A program made the translations under genes and the position numbers. From the NCBI GenBank assembly GCA_049301455.1, contig JBAQKY010000007.1, positions 1 through 29,411 of the forward strand: DNA of 29,411 nt. The letters run 5' to 3'. This document shows positions 6,521 to 14,488 of the stretch, piece by piece. Position 1 is the stretch's first letter; each line of letters begins with the position of its first letter. The notes under the pieces were generated by a model. The model ran no database searches. It was not told the origin of the DNA and was given only the letters and a program-made list of their open reading frames with translations. Source of the stretch: JAUYMM01 sp049301455. Its GTDB lineage: Bacteria > Patescibacteriota > Microgenomatia > UBA8517.

Positions 6521-8251
6521 ATGATTACATCAGATCAAGTAAGAGAAAAGTATTTAAAGTTTTTTGAAAAGAGGGGGCATGTTATTATCCCTCCTGCTCC
6601 ACTTGTTTTAGAAAAAGATACCACCACCTTGTTTAACTCATCAGGCATGCAACCATTGGTTTCATACTTAATGGGACAAAAACATGAGTTAGGTAAAAGA
6701 CTTGTTGATTTTCAACCTGCTGTTCGTACAGGAGACATCGATGAAGTTGGAGACAATAGACATTTAACTTATTTTGAAATGTTGGGTAACTGGAGTTTAG
6801 GAGACTACTTCAAAGAAGAACAACTTCCTTGGATCTGGGAGTTTTTAACTGAAGAATTAGGTTTATCTAAAGAAAAATTATTTGTGTCTATCTTTGAAGG
6901 AACATCAGATGTTCCTGAGGATACCACAGCCTTTAACATCTGGAAGAAATTAGGAGTTTCTGAAGACCACATCTTTGAATATGGTGTAAAAAAGAATTGG
7001 TGGAGTAGAAGCGGAACTCCTGATCAAATGCCTGCAGGTGAAATAGGCGGACCTGACTCTGAAATATTTTTTGACTTTGGTGAAAATTTAAAGTTACATG
7101 AAAATTCCGAATTTAAGAACGAAAAATGTCATCCTAATTGCGATTGCGGAAGATTTTTAGAAATTGGTAATTCAGTTTTTATTCAATATGTTAAAAATAC
7201 AGATGGCACACTTTCTGAACTTCCACAAAAGAATGTTGATTTTGGAGGTGGACTTGAAAGAATAACTGCAGCGTTAAATAATGACCCTGATGTATTTAAA
7301 ACTGATATTTATTGGCCAACAATAGAAAAACTAGAAAAGATAACAGGAAAGCAATATGATGATCAGAAAAAGAATTTCAGAATAATTGCAGACCATTTGA
7401 GAGCATCAGAAGCCTTAATTAAAGATGGAGTAGTTCCATCTAACAAAATGCACGGTTATGTTTTGAGAAGATTGATTAGAAGAGTTGCAACCAAAACAGA
7501 TTCTGTCGAAAAATTAACAAACAATAAGATTATCTTAGAGGAAATTTCGAAATTTAAGGTTAGTTTAGATAAAGGGCTAAAGGAAATTAAAAAGATTGAA
7601 AAAATAACAGGTAAAATTGCCTTTGATTTGTACCAATCATATGGTTTTCCCTTAGAGCTAACAGTTGAATTATTTGAAGAAAAGGGCCAAAAGGTAGATT
7701 TAGAAGAATTTAAAAAAGAGTTTGAAAAGCATAAAGATGCTTCGCGCTCAACCTCAAAAGGGATGTTTAGAGGTGGACTTGAAGATCATAGTGAAGAAAC
7801 AACAAAACTTCATACTGCAACACACATGTTGCATGCAGCACTTCGAAAAGTGTTGGGAGACGGTGTTAGTCAAAAAGGAAGTCATATAACAGCAGAAAGA
7901 CTTCGATTCGATTTTTCATACTCAGAGAAATTAACTGAAGATCAGATTGAGAAAGTTATCGGTTTAATAAATGAAAATATAGACGCAGATTTACCTGTTT
8001 CCTTTGTTGAAACAACTCCTGATGAAGCAATTAAAAGAGGCGCACTGCATTTCTTTGCAGAAAAGTATGGTGAGAAAGTAAAAATGTACACAATTGGTGA
8101 TGAAAACAACTATTTTTCTAGAGAAATATGTGGTGGACCACATGTAACTAGCACAAGGGTTTTAGGTCGTGCTAGAATGATTAAACAGGAGAAAATTGGC
8201 TCCGGTATTATTAGAATATATGTTGGACTTTCTTCAAAAACCGAAAAATGA
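6521..8251 (+). CDS. alaS: Alanyl-tRNA synthetase, shortened form
   Basis: A 576-residue AlaRS that charges tRNA-Ala. The class II catalytic core is intact (FFEKRGHVIIPPAPLVL, LFNSSGMQP, HLTYFEMLGNWSLGDYFK, VDFGGGLERI). The tRNA-recognition helices (ADHLRASEALIKDGVVPSN, YVLRRLIRR) follow. The editing domain is then reached directly, with the zinc ligands of HTATHMLH (His431, His435) and CGGPH (Cys537, His541) all present. Canonical bacterial AlaRS has about 875 residues. The beta-barrel segment before the editing domain and the whole C-terminal C-Ala domain are absent here, and the usual CGGTH is CGGPH. The start fits a -10 box 6 nt upstream. The gene overlaps the next by 32 nt. Confidence 0.95.
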   Translation: MITSDQVREKYLKFFEKRGHVIIPPAPLVLEKDTTTLFNSSGMQPLVSYLMGQKHELGKRLVDFQPAVRTGDIDEVGDNRHLTYFEMLGNWSLGDYFKEEQLPWIWEFLTEELGLSKEKLFVSIFEGTSDVPEDTTAFNIWKKLGVSEDHIFEYGVKKNWWSRSGTPDQMPAGEIGGPDSEIFFDFGENLKLHENSEFKNEKCHPNCDCGRFLEIGNSVFIQYVKNTDGTLSELPQKNVDFGGGLERITAALNNDPDVFKTDIYWPTIEKLEKITGKQYDDQKKNFRIIADHLRASEALIKDGVVPSNKMHGYVLRRLIRRVATKTDSVEKLTNNKIILEEISKFKVSLDKGLKEIKKIEKITGKIAFDLYQSYGFPLELTVELFEEKGQKVDLEEFKKEFEKHKDASRSTSKGMFRGGLEDHSEETTKLHTATHMLHAALRKVLGDGVSQKGSHITAERLRFDFSYSEKLTEDQIEKVIGLINENIDADLPVSFVETTPDEAIKRGALHFFAEKYGEKVKMYTIGDENNYFSREICGGPHVTSTRVLGRARMIKQEKIGSGIIRIYVGLSSKTEK

Positions 8252-10352
8252 AATTAAAGAAAATTTCTGGTCTATTTTAATTGAACCAGAATGGATAAGC
8301 TCCTCAGTTTGGCAAATTGAAGAAGAAAAAGTAAAAATTATATCAAAGTCACCATCAACTAGATGGGAGGGTAATTTATTAGAAGCTGTTGATATTTCCC
8401 TTTCTGCAAGTATGCAAAATTTGCCAGAAGATACACCAGATCCATCAAAAACTGTTTTTGGTGTTCCAAGTTCGTGGATTGACGGTGGAAATATCAAAAG
8501 TGAATACCTAGAAGATCTTAAAAAGCTTTGTGATAAGTTATCACTTGTTCCATCTGGGTTTGTTGTTTTATCTGAAGCAATATCAAATTTAATTAAAAAT
8601 GAGGAAGAATCTCAATTAACTGGCGTTGTTGTTGGAGTCAGTGACCAAAACCTAGAGATCTCAGTTTTTAATCTCGGTGTGCTAGCTGGCGTAACCAATG
8701 TATCAAGGAGCATTTCTGTTGAAGATGATTTGACAGAAGGTTTGACACGTTTAGCAAGTAAAGTTGATAATTTTCCAGCCAGAATAATTCTCTTTAATCA
8801 GAAAGAACAAGAATTGGAAGAAATCTTAGAAACTTTAAATAATTCAGATTGGGACAAAGTAGCAAATTCTAAGTTTATGCACACTCCTCGTATTGAAATA
8901 TTTGACCCAGCTAAAAAAATAGTAGCTGTTTCACTTGCAGGAGGATCAGAACTTGGAGTAGTGACTGGTATAAGTACTAATTTAGACAATCAAGTTCTGG
9001 CTGATAATGATGAAACCCTTGTTAATAATTTGCCTATTGAGGAGCTAGATAATATCGAAGAACCTGAAGGAGTTACTGCTGAAGATTTAGGTTTTGTACA
9101 AGAAGGTGCTGTGCAAAATAGTATTCCGCTACAAGAAGTAGAACATGTATCATCTGTTCCACATTTAAATATTCCTAAAATGCCTGAATTTAAATTCAAA
9201 AAACCAGAAATTCATTTACCAAAATTAAATAGTATTTTTGCAAAGTTTTCTGGTTTTACATTGGGTAGTAAACCATTGGTTATTGGTGGAGTTGGACTTT
9301 TAACCTTTATGGTTGCTGGATTTGTTATGTGGTGGTTCTTACCTAAAGCTGATGTAACAATTTATGTTTCTCCAAAAAAATTAGAAGAAAATATATCAGT
9401 TAGTCTGGATTCTGGTGTTGAGAATAAAACAGTTGAAGTTAAAGTAGATGGTGAAAAAACAAAATCAACATCTGGAACAAAAACAGTTGGTGACAAAGCT
9501 AAAGGGTCCGTGAAGTTACAGAATGGAACGGCATTCCCGATCAACCTTCCATCTGGTAGCGTTTTAGTTTCTTCAACTGATCTTAAGTTTGTCACAACAG
9601 AATCAGCATCAATCTCAGGAGCATTATCTCCTGCAAACCCTGGAACCTCTACAGTTAAAGTGGAAGCCAATAGTATAGGGTCTGAATTTAATTTGGGTAA
9701 AGATGAAGTTTTTAAAGTAGCTAACTACCCAAAAGCTGAAGTTGATGGTACATCAGTTGAACCTTTTACAGGAGGTTCCAGTCGTCAGATATCTGCAGTT
9801 TCAGCTGATGATAGAGAATCTCTCTTGGAGAGTTTAACTGAAGAATTAATGGAGGAAGCAAAAACTAAATTGAGTGCAGAGATTTCAGATGGAGATTATC
9901 TAATAGAAACATCACTTGAGTCAGAAGTCGATGAAGAAACATACAGTAATAAAGTTGGTGATGAGGCAACAACCATTAAGCTAAGTCTTTCTCTTGTTGT
10001 CAAAGCTGTGTCAGTATCAAAATCAGATCTTTCAAATTTAGCCAAAGAAACTTTAAAAGATAAAGTTCCCACTGGCTTTGTACTAAAAGATAGTCAATTA
10101 TCATATGAATTTGTCTCAAATGACGAGGGTTTTGATGTTAAAGTCATTGCAAACTTATTGCCAAGTATTGATCCAACAGAAATTGCCAAAAAAATTGCAG
10201 GAAGATATCCAGAGCTCGCCGAGAGCTATCTTTCAAGCGTTCCTGGTTTTGTTAAGGCAGAATTTAAATTCAGACCACTACTTCCAGGTAAACTAGGAAC
10301 ACTTCCACATGTTCCCAAAAATATGTCAGTTGAATTTTCTGCAGATAAGTAA
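8220..10352 (+). CDS. PilM-like N-terminal domain fused through a TM to a baseplate-J-like domain
   Basis: A protein of about 710 residues. Residues about 5-245 look like an actin-fold PilM/FtsA-type domain (LTGVVVGVSDQNLEISVFN, ending VSLAGGSELG). An acidic linker follows, then a Pro/Lys-rich stretch (FKFKKPEIHLPKLN), and a transmembrane helix at about 352-376 (VIGGVGLLTFMVAGFVMWWF). The large outside part (about 377-710) contains the KAKGSVKLQNGTAFPINLP segment seen in Patescibacteria proteins annotated baseplate J-like. It is probably a membrane-anchored surface or envelope protein with a cytoplasmic actin-like part; its role is unknown. I chose ATG 8220, inside the 3' end of alaS; TTG 8196 is in frame. 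The assignment of both domains is by pattern, not search. Confidence 0.65.
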   Translation: MLDFLQKPKNEIKENFWSILIEPEWISSSVWQIEEEKVKIISKSPSTRWEGNLLEAVDISLSASMQNLPEDTPDPSKTVFGVPSSWIDGGNIKSEYLEDLKKLCDKLSLVPSGFVVLSEAISNLIKNEEESQLTGVVVGVSDQNLEISVFNLGVLAGVTNVSRSISVEDDLTEGLTRLASKVDNFPARIILFNQKEQELEEILETLNNSDWDKVANSKFMHTPRIEIFDPAKKIVAVSLAGGSELGVVTGISTNLDNQVLADNDETLVNNLPIEELDNIEEPEGVTAEDLGFVQEGAVQNSIPLQEVEHVSSVPHLNIPKMPEFKFKKPEIHLPKLNSIFAKFSGFTLGSKPLVIGGVGLLTFMVAGFVMWWFLPKADVTIYVSPKKLEENISVSLDSGVENKTVEVKVDGEKTKSTSGTKTVGDKAKGSVKLQNGTAFPINLPSGSVLVSSTDLKFVTTESASISGALSPANPGTSTVKVEANSIGSEFNLGKDEVFKVANYPKAEVDGTSVEPFTGGSSRQISAVSADDRESLLESLTEELMEEAKTKLSAEISDGDYLIETSLESEVDEETYSNKVGDEATTIKLSLSLVVKAVSVSKSDLSNLAKETLKDKVPTGFVLKDSQLSYEFVSNDEGFDVKVIANLLPSIDPTEIAKKIAGRYPELAESYLSSVPGFVKAEFKFRPLLPGKLGTLPHVPKNMSVEFSADK

Positions 10353-10354
10353 AG

Positions 10355-11014
10355 ATGAACAGAAGAAAAATAATCAAGGCCGCAGCTTTAATCTCTGGTA
10401 TATCAGGGATTACTATTTTGATCTCTTCAATCTGGCCAATTGTTGAATATCAATTAACTGATGCAAGATCGTATACTACACTTTTAACACCTCTAGTTTT
10501 AGAGAAAGATGATCAAAACAGAGAGAGAGTGGATTTCACAAAAGCCTCTACTTGGTTTCCGTCTGATTCAGCAACAAAAGATTTTGGAAACTCAAAAGTA
10601 TCTTTTTATACAATATCAATTCCAAAACTAAAGATTGAAAATGCAATCGTTGCAATTGGTGGTGAGGATTTGTCGAAGAATCTAGTTCAATATCCTGGAA
10701 CTGCGCTTCCAGGTAAAAATGGAAATGCAGTTATCTTTGGTCACTCAATTTTGCCTATTTTTTATAACCCAAAAAATTATATGGCTATTTTTTCGACCTT
10801 GCCTACTTTAAAGAATGGAGATGATATATTTGTTGAGTATGATGGTGTATCTTACAAGTTCAAAGTGGAAGAGCTGTTTGAAATATATCCAACAGACATT
10901 CAAATTCTAGAACAAAATAATACTGATTCATTTTTAACACTAGTAACTTGTACACCACCAGGGGATCCAAGAAATCCAAAGAGACTAATTGTCAGGGCAA
11001 GAGTTACTTCATAG
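10355..11014 (+). CDS. Sortase (TLVTC-type transpeptidase)
   Basis: A 219-residue protein with an N-terminal membrane anchor (about residues 8-30). The catalytic triad of sortases is visible: His130 in FGHSILP, Cys199 in TLVTCTPPG, and Arg210 in KRLIVRARV. The TLVTCTP...RLIVRA pattern resembles class C/E/D sortases. Sortases cut a C-terminal sorting signal of surface proteins and join them to a cell-wall or pilus partner. The gene starts 2 nt after the PilM/baseplate-J-like gene, so the pair is probably functionally linked. No protein with an obvious LPxTG sorting signal is seen in the window. Confidence 0.88.
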   Translation: MNRRKIIKAAALISGISGITILISSIWPIVEYQLTDARSYTTLLTPLVLEKDDQNRERVDFTKASTWFPSDSATKDFGNSKVSFYTISIPKLKIENAIVAIGGEDLSKNLVQYPGTALPGKNGNAVIFGHSILPIFYNPKNYMAIFSTLPTLKNGDDIFVEYDGVSYKFKVEELFEIYPTDIQILEQNNTDSFLTLVTCTPPGDPRNPKRLIVRARVTS

Positions 11015-11022
11015 TCCTAGTG

Positions 11023-11028
11023 TATAAT
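11023..11028 (+). promoter_or_regulatory. -10 box (TATAAT) for ruvX
   Basis: TATAAT is preceded directly by TG and lies 7 nt before ATG 11036, predicting transcription from about the start codon (leaderless). No strong -35 is seen. Confidence 0.6.
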
Positions 11029-11035
11029 CAAAAAT

Positions 11036-11431
11036 ATGAAACTACTTGGAATTGATTATGGAAGGAAAAAGATAGGTGTTGCAATCTCATTTGGTAAACT
11101 TTCTGAGCCACTTCAAGTTATTAGGTACAAAGATTATTCAAAAATGATAGATCATATAAAGAGAATTGTTGAAAGGCAGAAAATAGAAAAAGTAATAGTT
11201 GGGATATCAGAGGGTGAAATGGCAGATGAATCAAAAAAGTTTGCCTCACAGTTGGCCGACAGTAATTCACCTTTTACAGTTGAATTCTTTGATGAAACTC
11301 TTTCAAGTCATGATGCAATCGAGATGTCTATCGCGAGTGGTATGGGAAGAAAAAGAAGAAAAGAAATGGAAGATGCTTTTGCAGCTTCAATAATGCTTCA
11401 AAATTATATTGATTCTACAAACATTAACTAA
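11036..11431 (+). CDS. ruvX: RuvX/YqgF RNase H-fold resolvase-like protein
   Basis: A 131-residue YqgF-family protein. It has the N-terminal GIDYGRKKIGVAIS motif with the first acidic residue, the central VIVGISEGE, the FFDETLSSHDA motif with the second acidic residue, and the C-terminal MEDAFAASIMLQNY helix carrying the last Asp. Family members are described as Holliday-junction resolvase-like nucleases or as acting in 16S rRNA 5'-end processing; sequence does not decide which. The length is normal. Its position between alaS and mltG matches the order in Firmicutes (alaS-yrzL-yrrK-yrzB-yrrL), which supports the call. Confidence 0.9.
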   Translation: MKLLGIDYGRKKIGVAISFGKLSEPLQVIRYKDYSKMIDHIKRIVERQKIEKVIVGISEGEMADESKKFASQLADSNSPFTVEFFDETLSSHDAIEMSIASGMGRKRRKEMEDAFAASIMLQNYIDSTNIN

Positions 11432-11474
11432 TAATCCTAATGCCATTTAGGCACAAACAATTATTTTTTGTCAG

Positions 11475-11501
11475 TTGATTTAGTTTGTTTCATGGTATAA
11501 T
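11475..11501 (+). promoter_or_regulatory. Extended -10 promoter for the zinc-ribbon gene
   Basis: TGGTATAAT (11493-11501) is a full extended -10 box. TTGATT at 11475-11480 is a possible -35 (15-nt spacer to the hexamer). ATG 11511 lies 9 nt downstream, so the leader would be 0-3 nt. Confidence 0.65.
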
Positions 11502-11510
11502 TTGTATAGA

Positions 11511-11708
11511 ATGTTTAAGAATGTAATTGCACCAATCCAAGCATGGTTAATGTCACAAGGAAAATGTGTTGGTTGTGGAATGCCACTATCAAATGCCGCA
11601 TCCAAAAAGCATAAGTACGGTGAAATGATAACTTGTAAATGTGGCAGAATTTATATCAAAAATATCAAGACCAAAACATACAGAAGAGCACTTCTTAACG
11701 AGGTTTGA
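11511..11708 (+). CDS. Small zinc-ribbon-like protein
   Basis: A 65-residue protein with a four-cysteine metal site, CVGCG (Cys19, Cys22) and CKCG (Cys42, Cys44), and a basic C-terminus (IKNIKTKTYRRALLNEV). The layout suggests a small zinc-binding protein, perhaps nucleic-acid or protein binding; the function is unknown. I chose ATG 11511 because of the extended -10 box; TTG 11502 is in frame. It lies where Firmicutes have the small gene yrzB between ruvX and mltG, but I see no sequence relation to yrzB. The stop TGA lies inside the extended -10 of mltG. Confidence 0.75.
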   Translation: MFKNVIAPIQAWLMSQGKCVGCGMPLSNAASKKHKYGEMITCKCGRIYIKNIKTKTYRRALLNEV

Positions 11709-11714
11709 TATACT
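11706..11714 (+). promoter_or_regulatory. Extended -10 box (TGATATACT) upstream of mltG
   Basis: TGA-TATACT overlaps the stop codon of the zinc-ribbon gene and lies 10 nt before ATG 11725, giving a leader of only a few nt. It may add to read-through from the promoter at 11475-11501. Confidence 0.45.
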
Positions 11715-11724
11715 TAAACTTCAA

Positions 11725-12696
11725 ATGACAAAGTTTGCTAAATTAATCAAAAGTATCTCTGTTTTTGTCATCATAATTATTTTGGCTGTATTTGTTGGAA
11801 TTTATTTAATAAAACAAACATTTTTGCCGGTTTCAAATGATTCTAAAACAGTTGATTTCATGATCAATAAGGGTGCTTCAGTTTCTCAAATTGGTAATAA
11901 TCTTCAAAAAGCAGGCCTAGTTAAAAGTGGAATAGCTTTCAAATTTTATATCCAACTAACTAATTCCCAAAATAAAATTCAAGCTGGGGAGTTTCAACTT
12001 GCACCTAATCTTGGTCTAACTGAGATTGTTGAAAAACTTAAAAAAGGACCTACTGAATTATGGGTAACAATACCAGAAGGGACAAGAAGAGAAGAGGTTG
12101 CTATTAAGTTTGCGACAGCTTTAAACAAAGATCAGAAGTTTATAGACGATTTTATGGCTTTGACAGAAGGTAAAGAAGGTTATTTATTTCCAGACACTTA
12201 CCTTTTTCCTAAGGCGGCAACTGTAAATCAAATTGTTAATAAATTAGAATCAACTTTTGAAGCAAAGGTAAAAAATGCAACTAGGGAACAAATTATTATG
12301 GCCTCACTTTTGGAGCGTGAGACTTTTGCAGATAGCGAGAAACCAATAGTTGCAGGAGTTTTATTCAAAAGGCTTGAAAATGACTGGCCTTTACAAGTTG
12401 ATGCAACGCTTCAGTATGCAAAAGATAGCTCAAAATTTAAAACAATCAGTTCTAGTAATAAATATTGGGAGCCTATTTATTCAAATGATAAAGAAATTGA
12501 CTCACCATTCAATACTTACAAAAACTTAGGTTTGCCACCTGCTCCTATTTCAAATCCGGGACTTTCAACTATTGAAGCATCAATTAACCCAGAAGAATCA
12601 GACTATTGGTACTATATTCATGATAATAGTGGCAAAATTCACTTTGCAAGAGATCTTTCAGAGCACAATGCAAACATTGCTAAGTATTTAAGATAA
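11725..12696 (+). CDS. mltG: Endolytic murein transglycosylase MltG (YceG-like)
   Basis: A 323-residue protein anchored by one N-terminal transmembrane helix (about residues 10-32). A LysM-like part follows (FMINKGASVSQIGNNLQKAG), then the catalytic domain with EGYLFPDTY, ASLLERET (Glu197 aligns with the catalytic Glu of E. coli ASIVEKET), LQVDATLQY, and SPFNTYKNLGLPPAPISNPG. MltG cuts nascent glycan strands at the membrane and so sets glycan length. All key motifs are intact. ATG 11725 directly precedes the TM anchor. GTG 11641, in frame, would add 28 residues and overlap the zinc-ribbon gene by 68 nt, so I consider it less likely. Confidence 0.92.
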   Translation: MTKFAKLIKSISVFVIIIILAVFVGIYLIKQTFLPVSNDSKTVDFMINKGASVSQIGNNLQKAGLVKSGIAFKFYIQLTNSQNKIQAGEFQLAPNLGLTEIVEKLKKGPTELWVTIPEGTRREEVAIKFATALNKDQKFIDDFMALTEGKEGYLFPDTYLFPKAATVNQIVNKLESTFEAKVKNATREQIIMASLLERETFADSEKPIVAGVLFKRLENDWPLQVDATLQYAKDSSKFKTISSSNKYWEPIYSNDKEIDSPFNTYKNLGLPPAPISNPGLSTIEASINPEESDYWYYIHDNSGKIHFARDLSEHNANIAKYLR

Positions 12697-12706
12697 GAAG
12701 TATAAT
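12677..12706 (+). promoter_or_regulatory. Promoter for the first PsbP-like gene
   Basis: TTGCTA (12677-12682), an 18-nt spacer and TATAAT (12701-12706), partly inside the 3' end of mltG. ATG 12713 lies 6 nt after the -10 box, so the mRNA should be leaderless. Confidence 0.65.
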
Positions 12707-12712
12707 TAAACA

Positions 12713-13747
12713 ATGGAACCTGTAACACAAGAAAATATTTTTTTGCAACAAGCGCAGCCGACTTCTATTGAGCAACCTAAGCAGAACAACTTTTTAGTTA
12801 TACTTCTTTCTGTTCTACTATCACTTTCAGTTTCAATTGCAGGTTTTTTTGCCTATCAAACTCAAACATTAGTCAAAGAGTTAACATTACTAAAATCTAG
12901 TCCAACTCTGGTTTCTTCAACCGAATCAACAATAGATCCAACTTCAGACTGGAAAACATTCATTCATCCAACGTATAAATACCAATTCAAATATCCAGCC
13001 GATTGGATGGCAAAAGTAAATTCAAATGCTCAAGCTGAATCTTTGTTTGGACCGAATGCAACTCAAAATTCTGGCATTGGAGGTGTTGAGGTTAGAGAGC
13101 TTGATATTGAACCTAAAGATTTTTATAAGTTGACTGAATCGAAAGTTATTAGTTCTAATTTGTTAAAAGTTAACGATATCAATGGCTACAGATATGAATA
13201 TCAGAATATTATGAAAAGCAACGGTTTTGTTTTTAAACATTCTGACGGATTAATATATAACGTTTATATAAATACAGAGGATGAAGAACAGTTAAATATG
13301 TTTGACCAAATCCTCTCCACCTTTAAATTTACAGAATCTGATCCAACTGCCGATTGGAAAACCTATAGAAACACTTCATCAAATTATTCAATCAAATATC
13401 CTTCTGATTGGAAAATTGACAACCAGTCAGCTGGTTCAATGGGTACTGTTGTACCAGATGCAAGATATATCCAGATTGGATATGGCGAAGCAGTATCGGG
13501 AGTGTTAGGAATCGAAGAGTGGCAAATGATACCACCTTCAGAAGAAGCTAGTTTAAATTCAACCAAAGTTATTGGTAGCTTAACATTACGATGCAATGGC
13601 AAATTTACAACTGATACAAAAACTTGGTGTTGGATTAAAGTACCAAATATGAATAAATATATTAATATCCAAGTATTTAAGAACACAAATGAAGAGATGA
13701 ACAGTGCACTTGATCAAATCCTTTCTACGTTTAAGTTTACAATCTAA
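12713..13747 (+). CDS. Membrane-anchored protein with two PsbP-like modules
   Basis: A 344-residue protein. A Gln-rich cytoplasmic head is followed by one transmembrane helix (about residues 28-50, FLVILLSVLLSLSVSIAGFF), a short coil and Ser/Thr linker, and two extracytoplasmic modules. Each module starts DPTxDWKT, has a KYPxDW motif (YQFKYPADW and YSIKYPSDW), and ends DQILSTFKFT. This pattern resembles the PsbP/MOG1-like alpha/beta domains common in cell-surface proteins of Microgenomates. No function is known. The next gene is a paralogue with one module, so the pair arose by tandem duplication. Confidence 0.7.
   Translation: MEPVTQENIFLQQAQPTSIEQPKQNNFLVILLSVLLSLSVSIAGFFAYQTQTLVKELTLLKSSPTLVSSTESTIDPTSDWKTFIHPTYKYQFKYPADWMAKVNSNAQAESLFGPNATQNSGIGGVEVRELDIEPKDFYKLTESKVISSNLLKVNDINGYRYEYQNIMKSNGFVFKHSDGLIYNVYINTEDEEQLNMFDQILSTFKFTESDPTADWKTYRNTSSNYSIKYPSDWKIDNQSAGSMGTVVPDARYIQIGYGEAVSGVLGIEEWQMIPPSEEASLNSTKVIGSLTLRCNGKFTTDTKTWCWIKVPNMNKYINIQVFKNTNEEMNSALDQILSTFKFTI
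12789..12960 (+). repeat. Tandem-duplicated 5' coding segment, copy A
   Basis: This stretch encodes the TM helix, linker and start of the first module. It matches 13818-13990 at about 85% of bases by eye, for example the shared CATATCAAAC/CCTATCAAAC and AAATCTAGTCCAACTC blocks. Confidence 0.75.
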
Positions 13748-13749
13748 AA

Positions 13750-14394
13750 ATGGAACAACTAAACCAAAATGTTCTTAATGAGGCAAAAACAGAGCCAGTT
13801 CTTGTTAATCAAAATAATTCTTTAGTCATACTTCTTTCTGTTCTACTATTACTTTCAGTTTCAATTGCAGGTTTTTTTGCATATCAAACACAAAATTTAG
13901 TTAAGGAATTAACATCGTTAAAATCTAGTCCAACTCCGGTTTCTTCAACTGAACCAGATACAGATCCGACTTCAGATTGGAAAACATATACAAATGAAAA
14001 GGTTGGATTTATCTTGAGATATCCTAATACTTGGTTTGAAGTAAATGGTAGTTTGAGTACAAGATATGAGTGTAGTACTCTCAACTTTAGTTCTAAAACA
14101 TCTAGTTTAAGCTTATCAGAATTTTTAAGTAAAGAATATAATGACATTGACTACAAAACCAACATGAAACCTGCAACCAGCTTAATTGATGGCAGAGAAA
14201 GTCAAACATTCGGATCGCAGGGAATTGGAGAAATTAAAACTGTTTACATTAAAGACAAAACAAACATTGTTACGATTAATCAGACGGCGATCGTACCGGA
14301 AGGTGGTGATCCAGATAAATACTGGGAAAAAAATTGTAAGCAATTTGATATAGAGACCGATGAAATATTATCTACCTTAAAATTTATAAGTTAA
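13750..14394 (+). CDS. Membrane-anchored protein with one PsbP-like module (paralogue of the previous gene)
   Basis: A 214-residue protein. Its N-terminal about 75 residues are nearly the same as those of the upstream gene (SLVILLSVLLLLSVSIAGFF, then KSSPTPVSSTE). It has one module, starting DPTSDWKTYTNEKVGFILRYP and ending DEILSTLKFIS. The module itself is clearly diverged from both upstream ones, whereas the anchor and linker are not. This suggests either gene conversion or selection on the anchor. It starts 2 nt after the previous stop and is probably co-transcribed. Its role is unknown. Confidence 0.7.
   Translation: MEQLNQNVLNEAKTEPVLVNQNNSLVILLSVLLLLSVSIAGFFAYQTQNLVKELTSLKSSPTPVSSTEPDTDPTSDWKTYTNEKVGFILRYPNTWFEVNGSLSTRYECSTLNFSSKTSSLSLSEFLSKEYNDIDYKTNMKPATSLIDGRESQTFGSQGIGEIKTVYIKDKTNIVTINQTAIVPEGGDPDKYWEKNCKQFDIETDEILSTLKFIS
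13818..13990 (+). repeat. Tandem-duplicated 5' coding segment, copy B
   Basis: Partner of 12789-12960, about 1.03 kb downstream. Most differences are at third codon positions or are conservative, and the similarity falls sharply after DWKT. Confidence 0.75.
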
Positions 14395-14406
14395 TGATTT
14401 TCCTTG

Positions 14407-14434
14407 TTGACACTGTCTGAAATTTATATATAAT
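14407..14434 (+). promoter_or_regulatory. rpoB promoter
   Basis: A perfect TTGACA (14407-14412), a 16-nt spacer and a perfect TATAAT (14429-14434). Predicted transcription start is near 14441, giving a leader of about 48 nt. It is the strongest promoter seen in the window. Confidence 0.9.
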
Positions 14435-14441
14435 CCCCATT

Positions 14442-14461
14442 AGGTCTACTTACGTAGGCTT
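14442..14461 (+). promoter_or_regulatory. Hairpin at the 5' end of the rpoBC transcript
   Basis: AGGUCUAC-UUAC-GUAGGCUU can form 8 pairs, two of them G-U, closing a four-base loop. It begins about 1 nt from the predicted transcript start and has no T-run after it, so it is not a terminator. Confidence 0.6.
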
Positions 14462-14488
14462 ATCTTGTATCACTATCACCAACGCTTA

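Noticed and set aside
11433..11475. Terminator after ruvX (CCTAA/TTAGG stem, then a T-run)
   Set aside because: The stem is only five mostly AT pairs and the T-run is about 12 nt away, too far for an intrinsic terminator.
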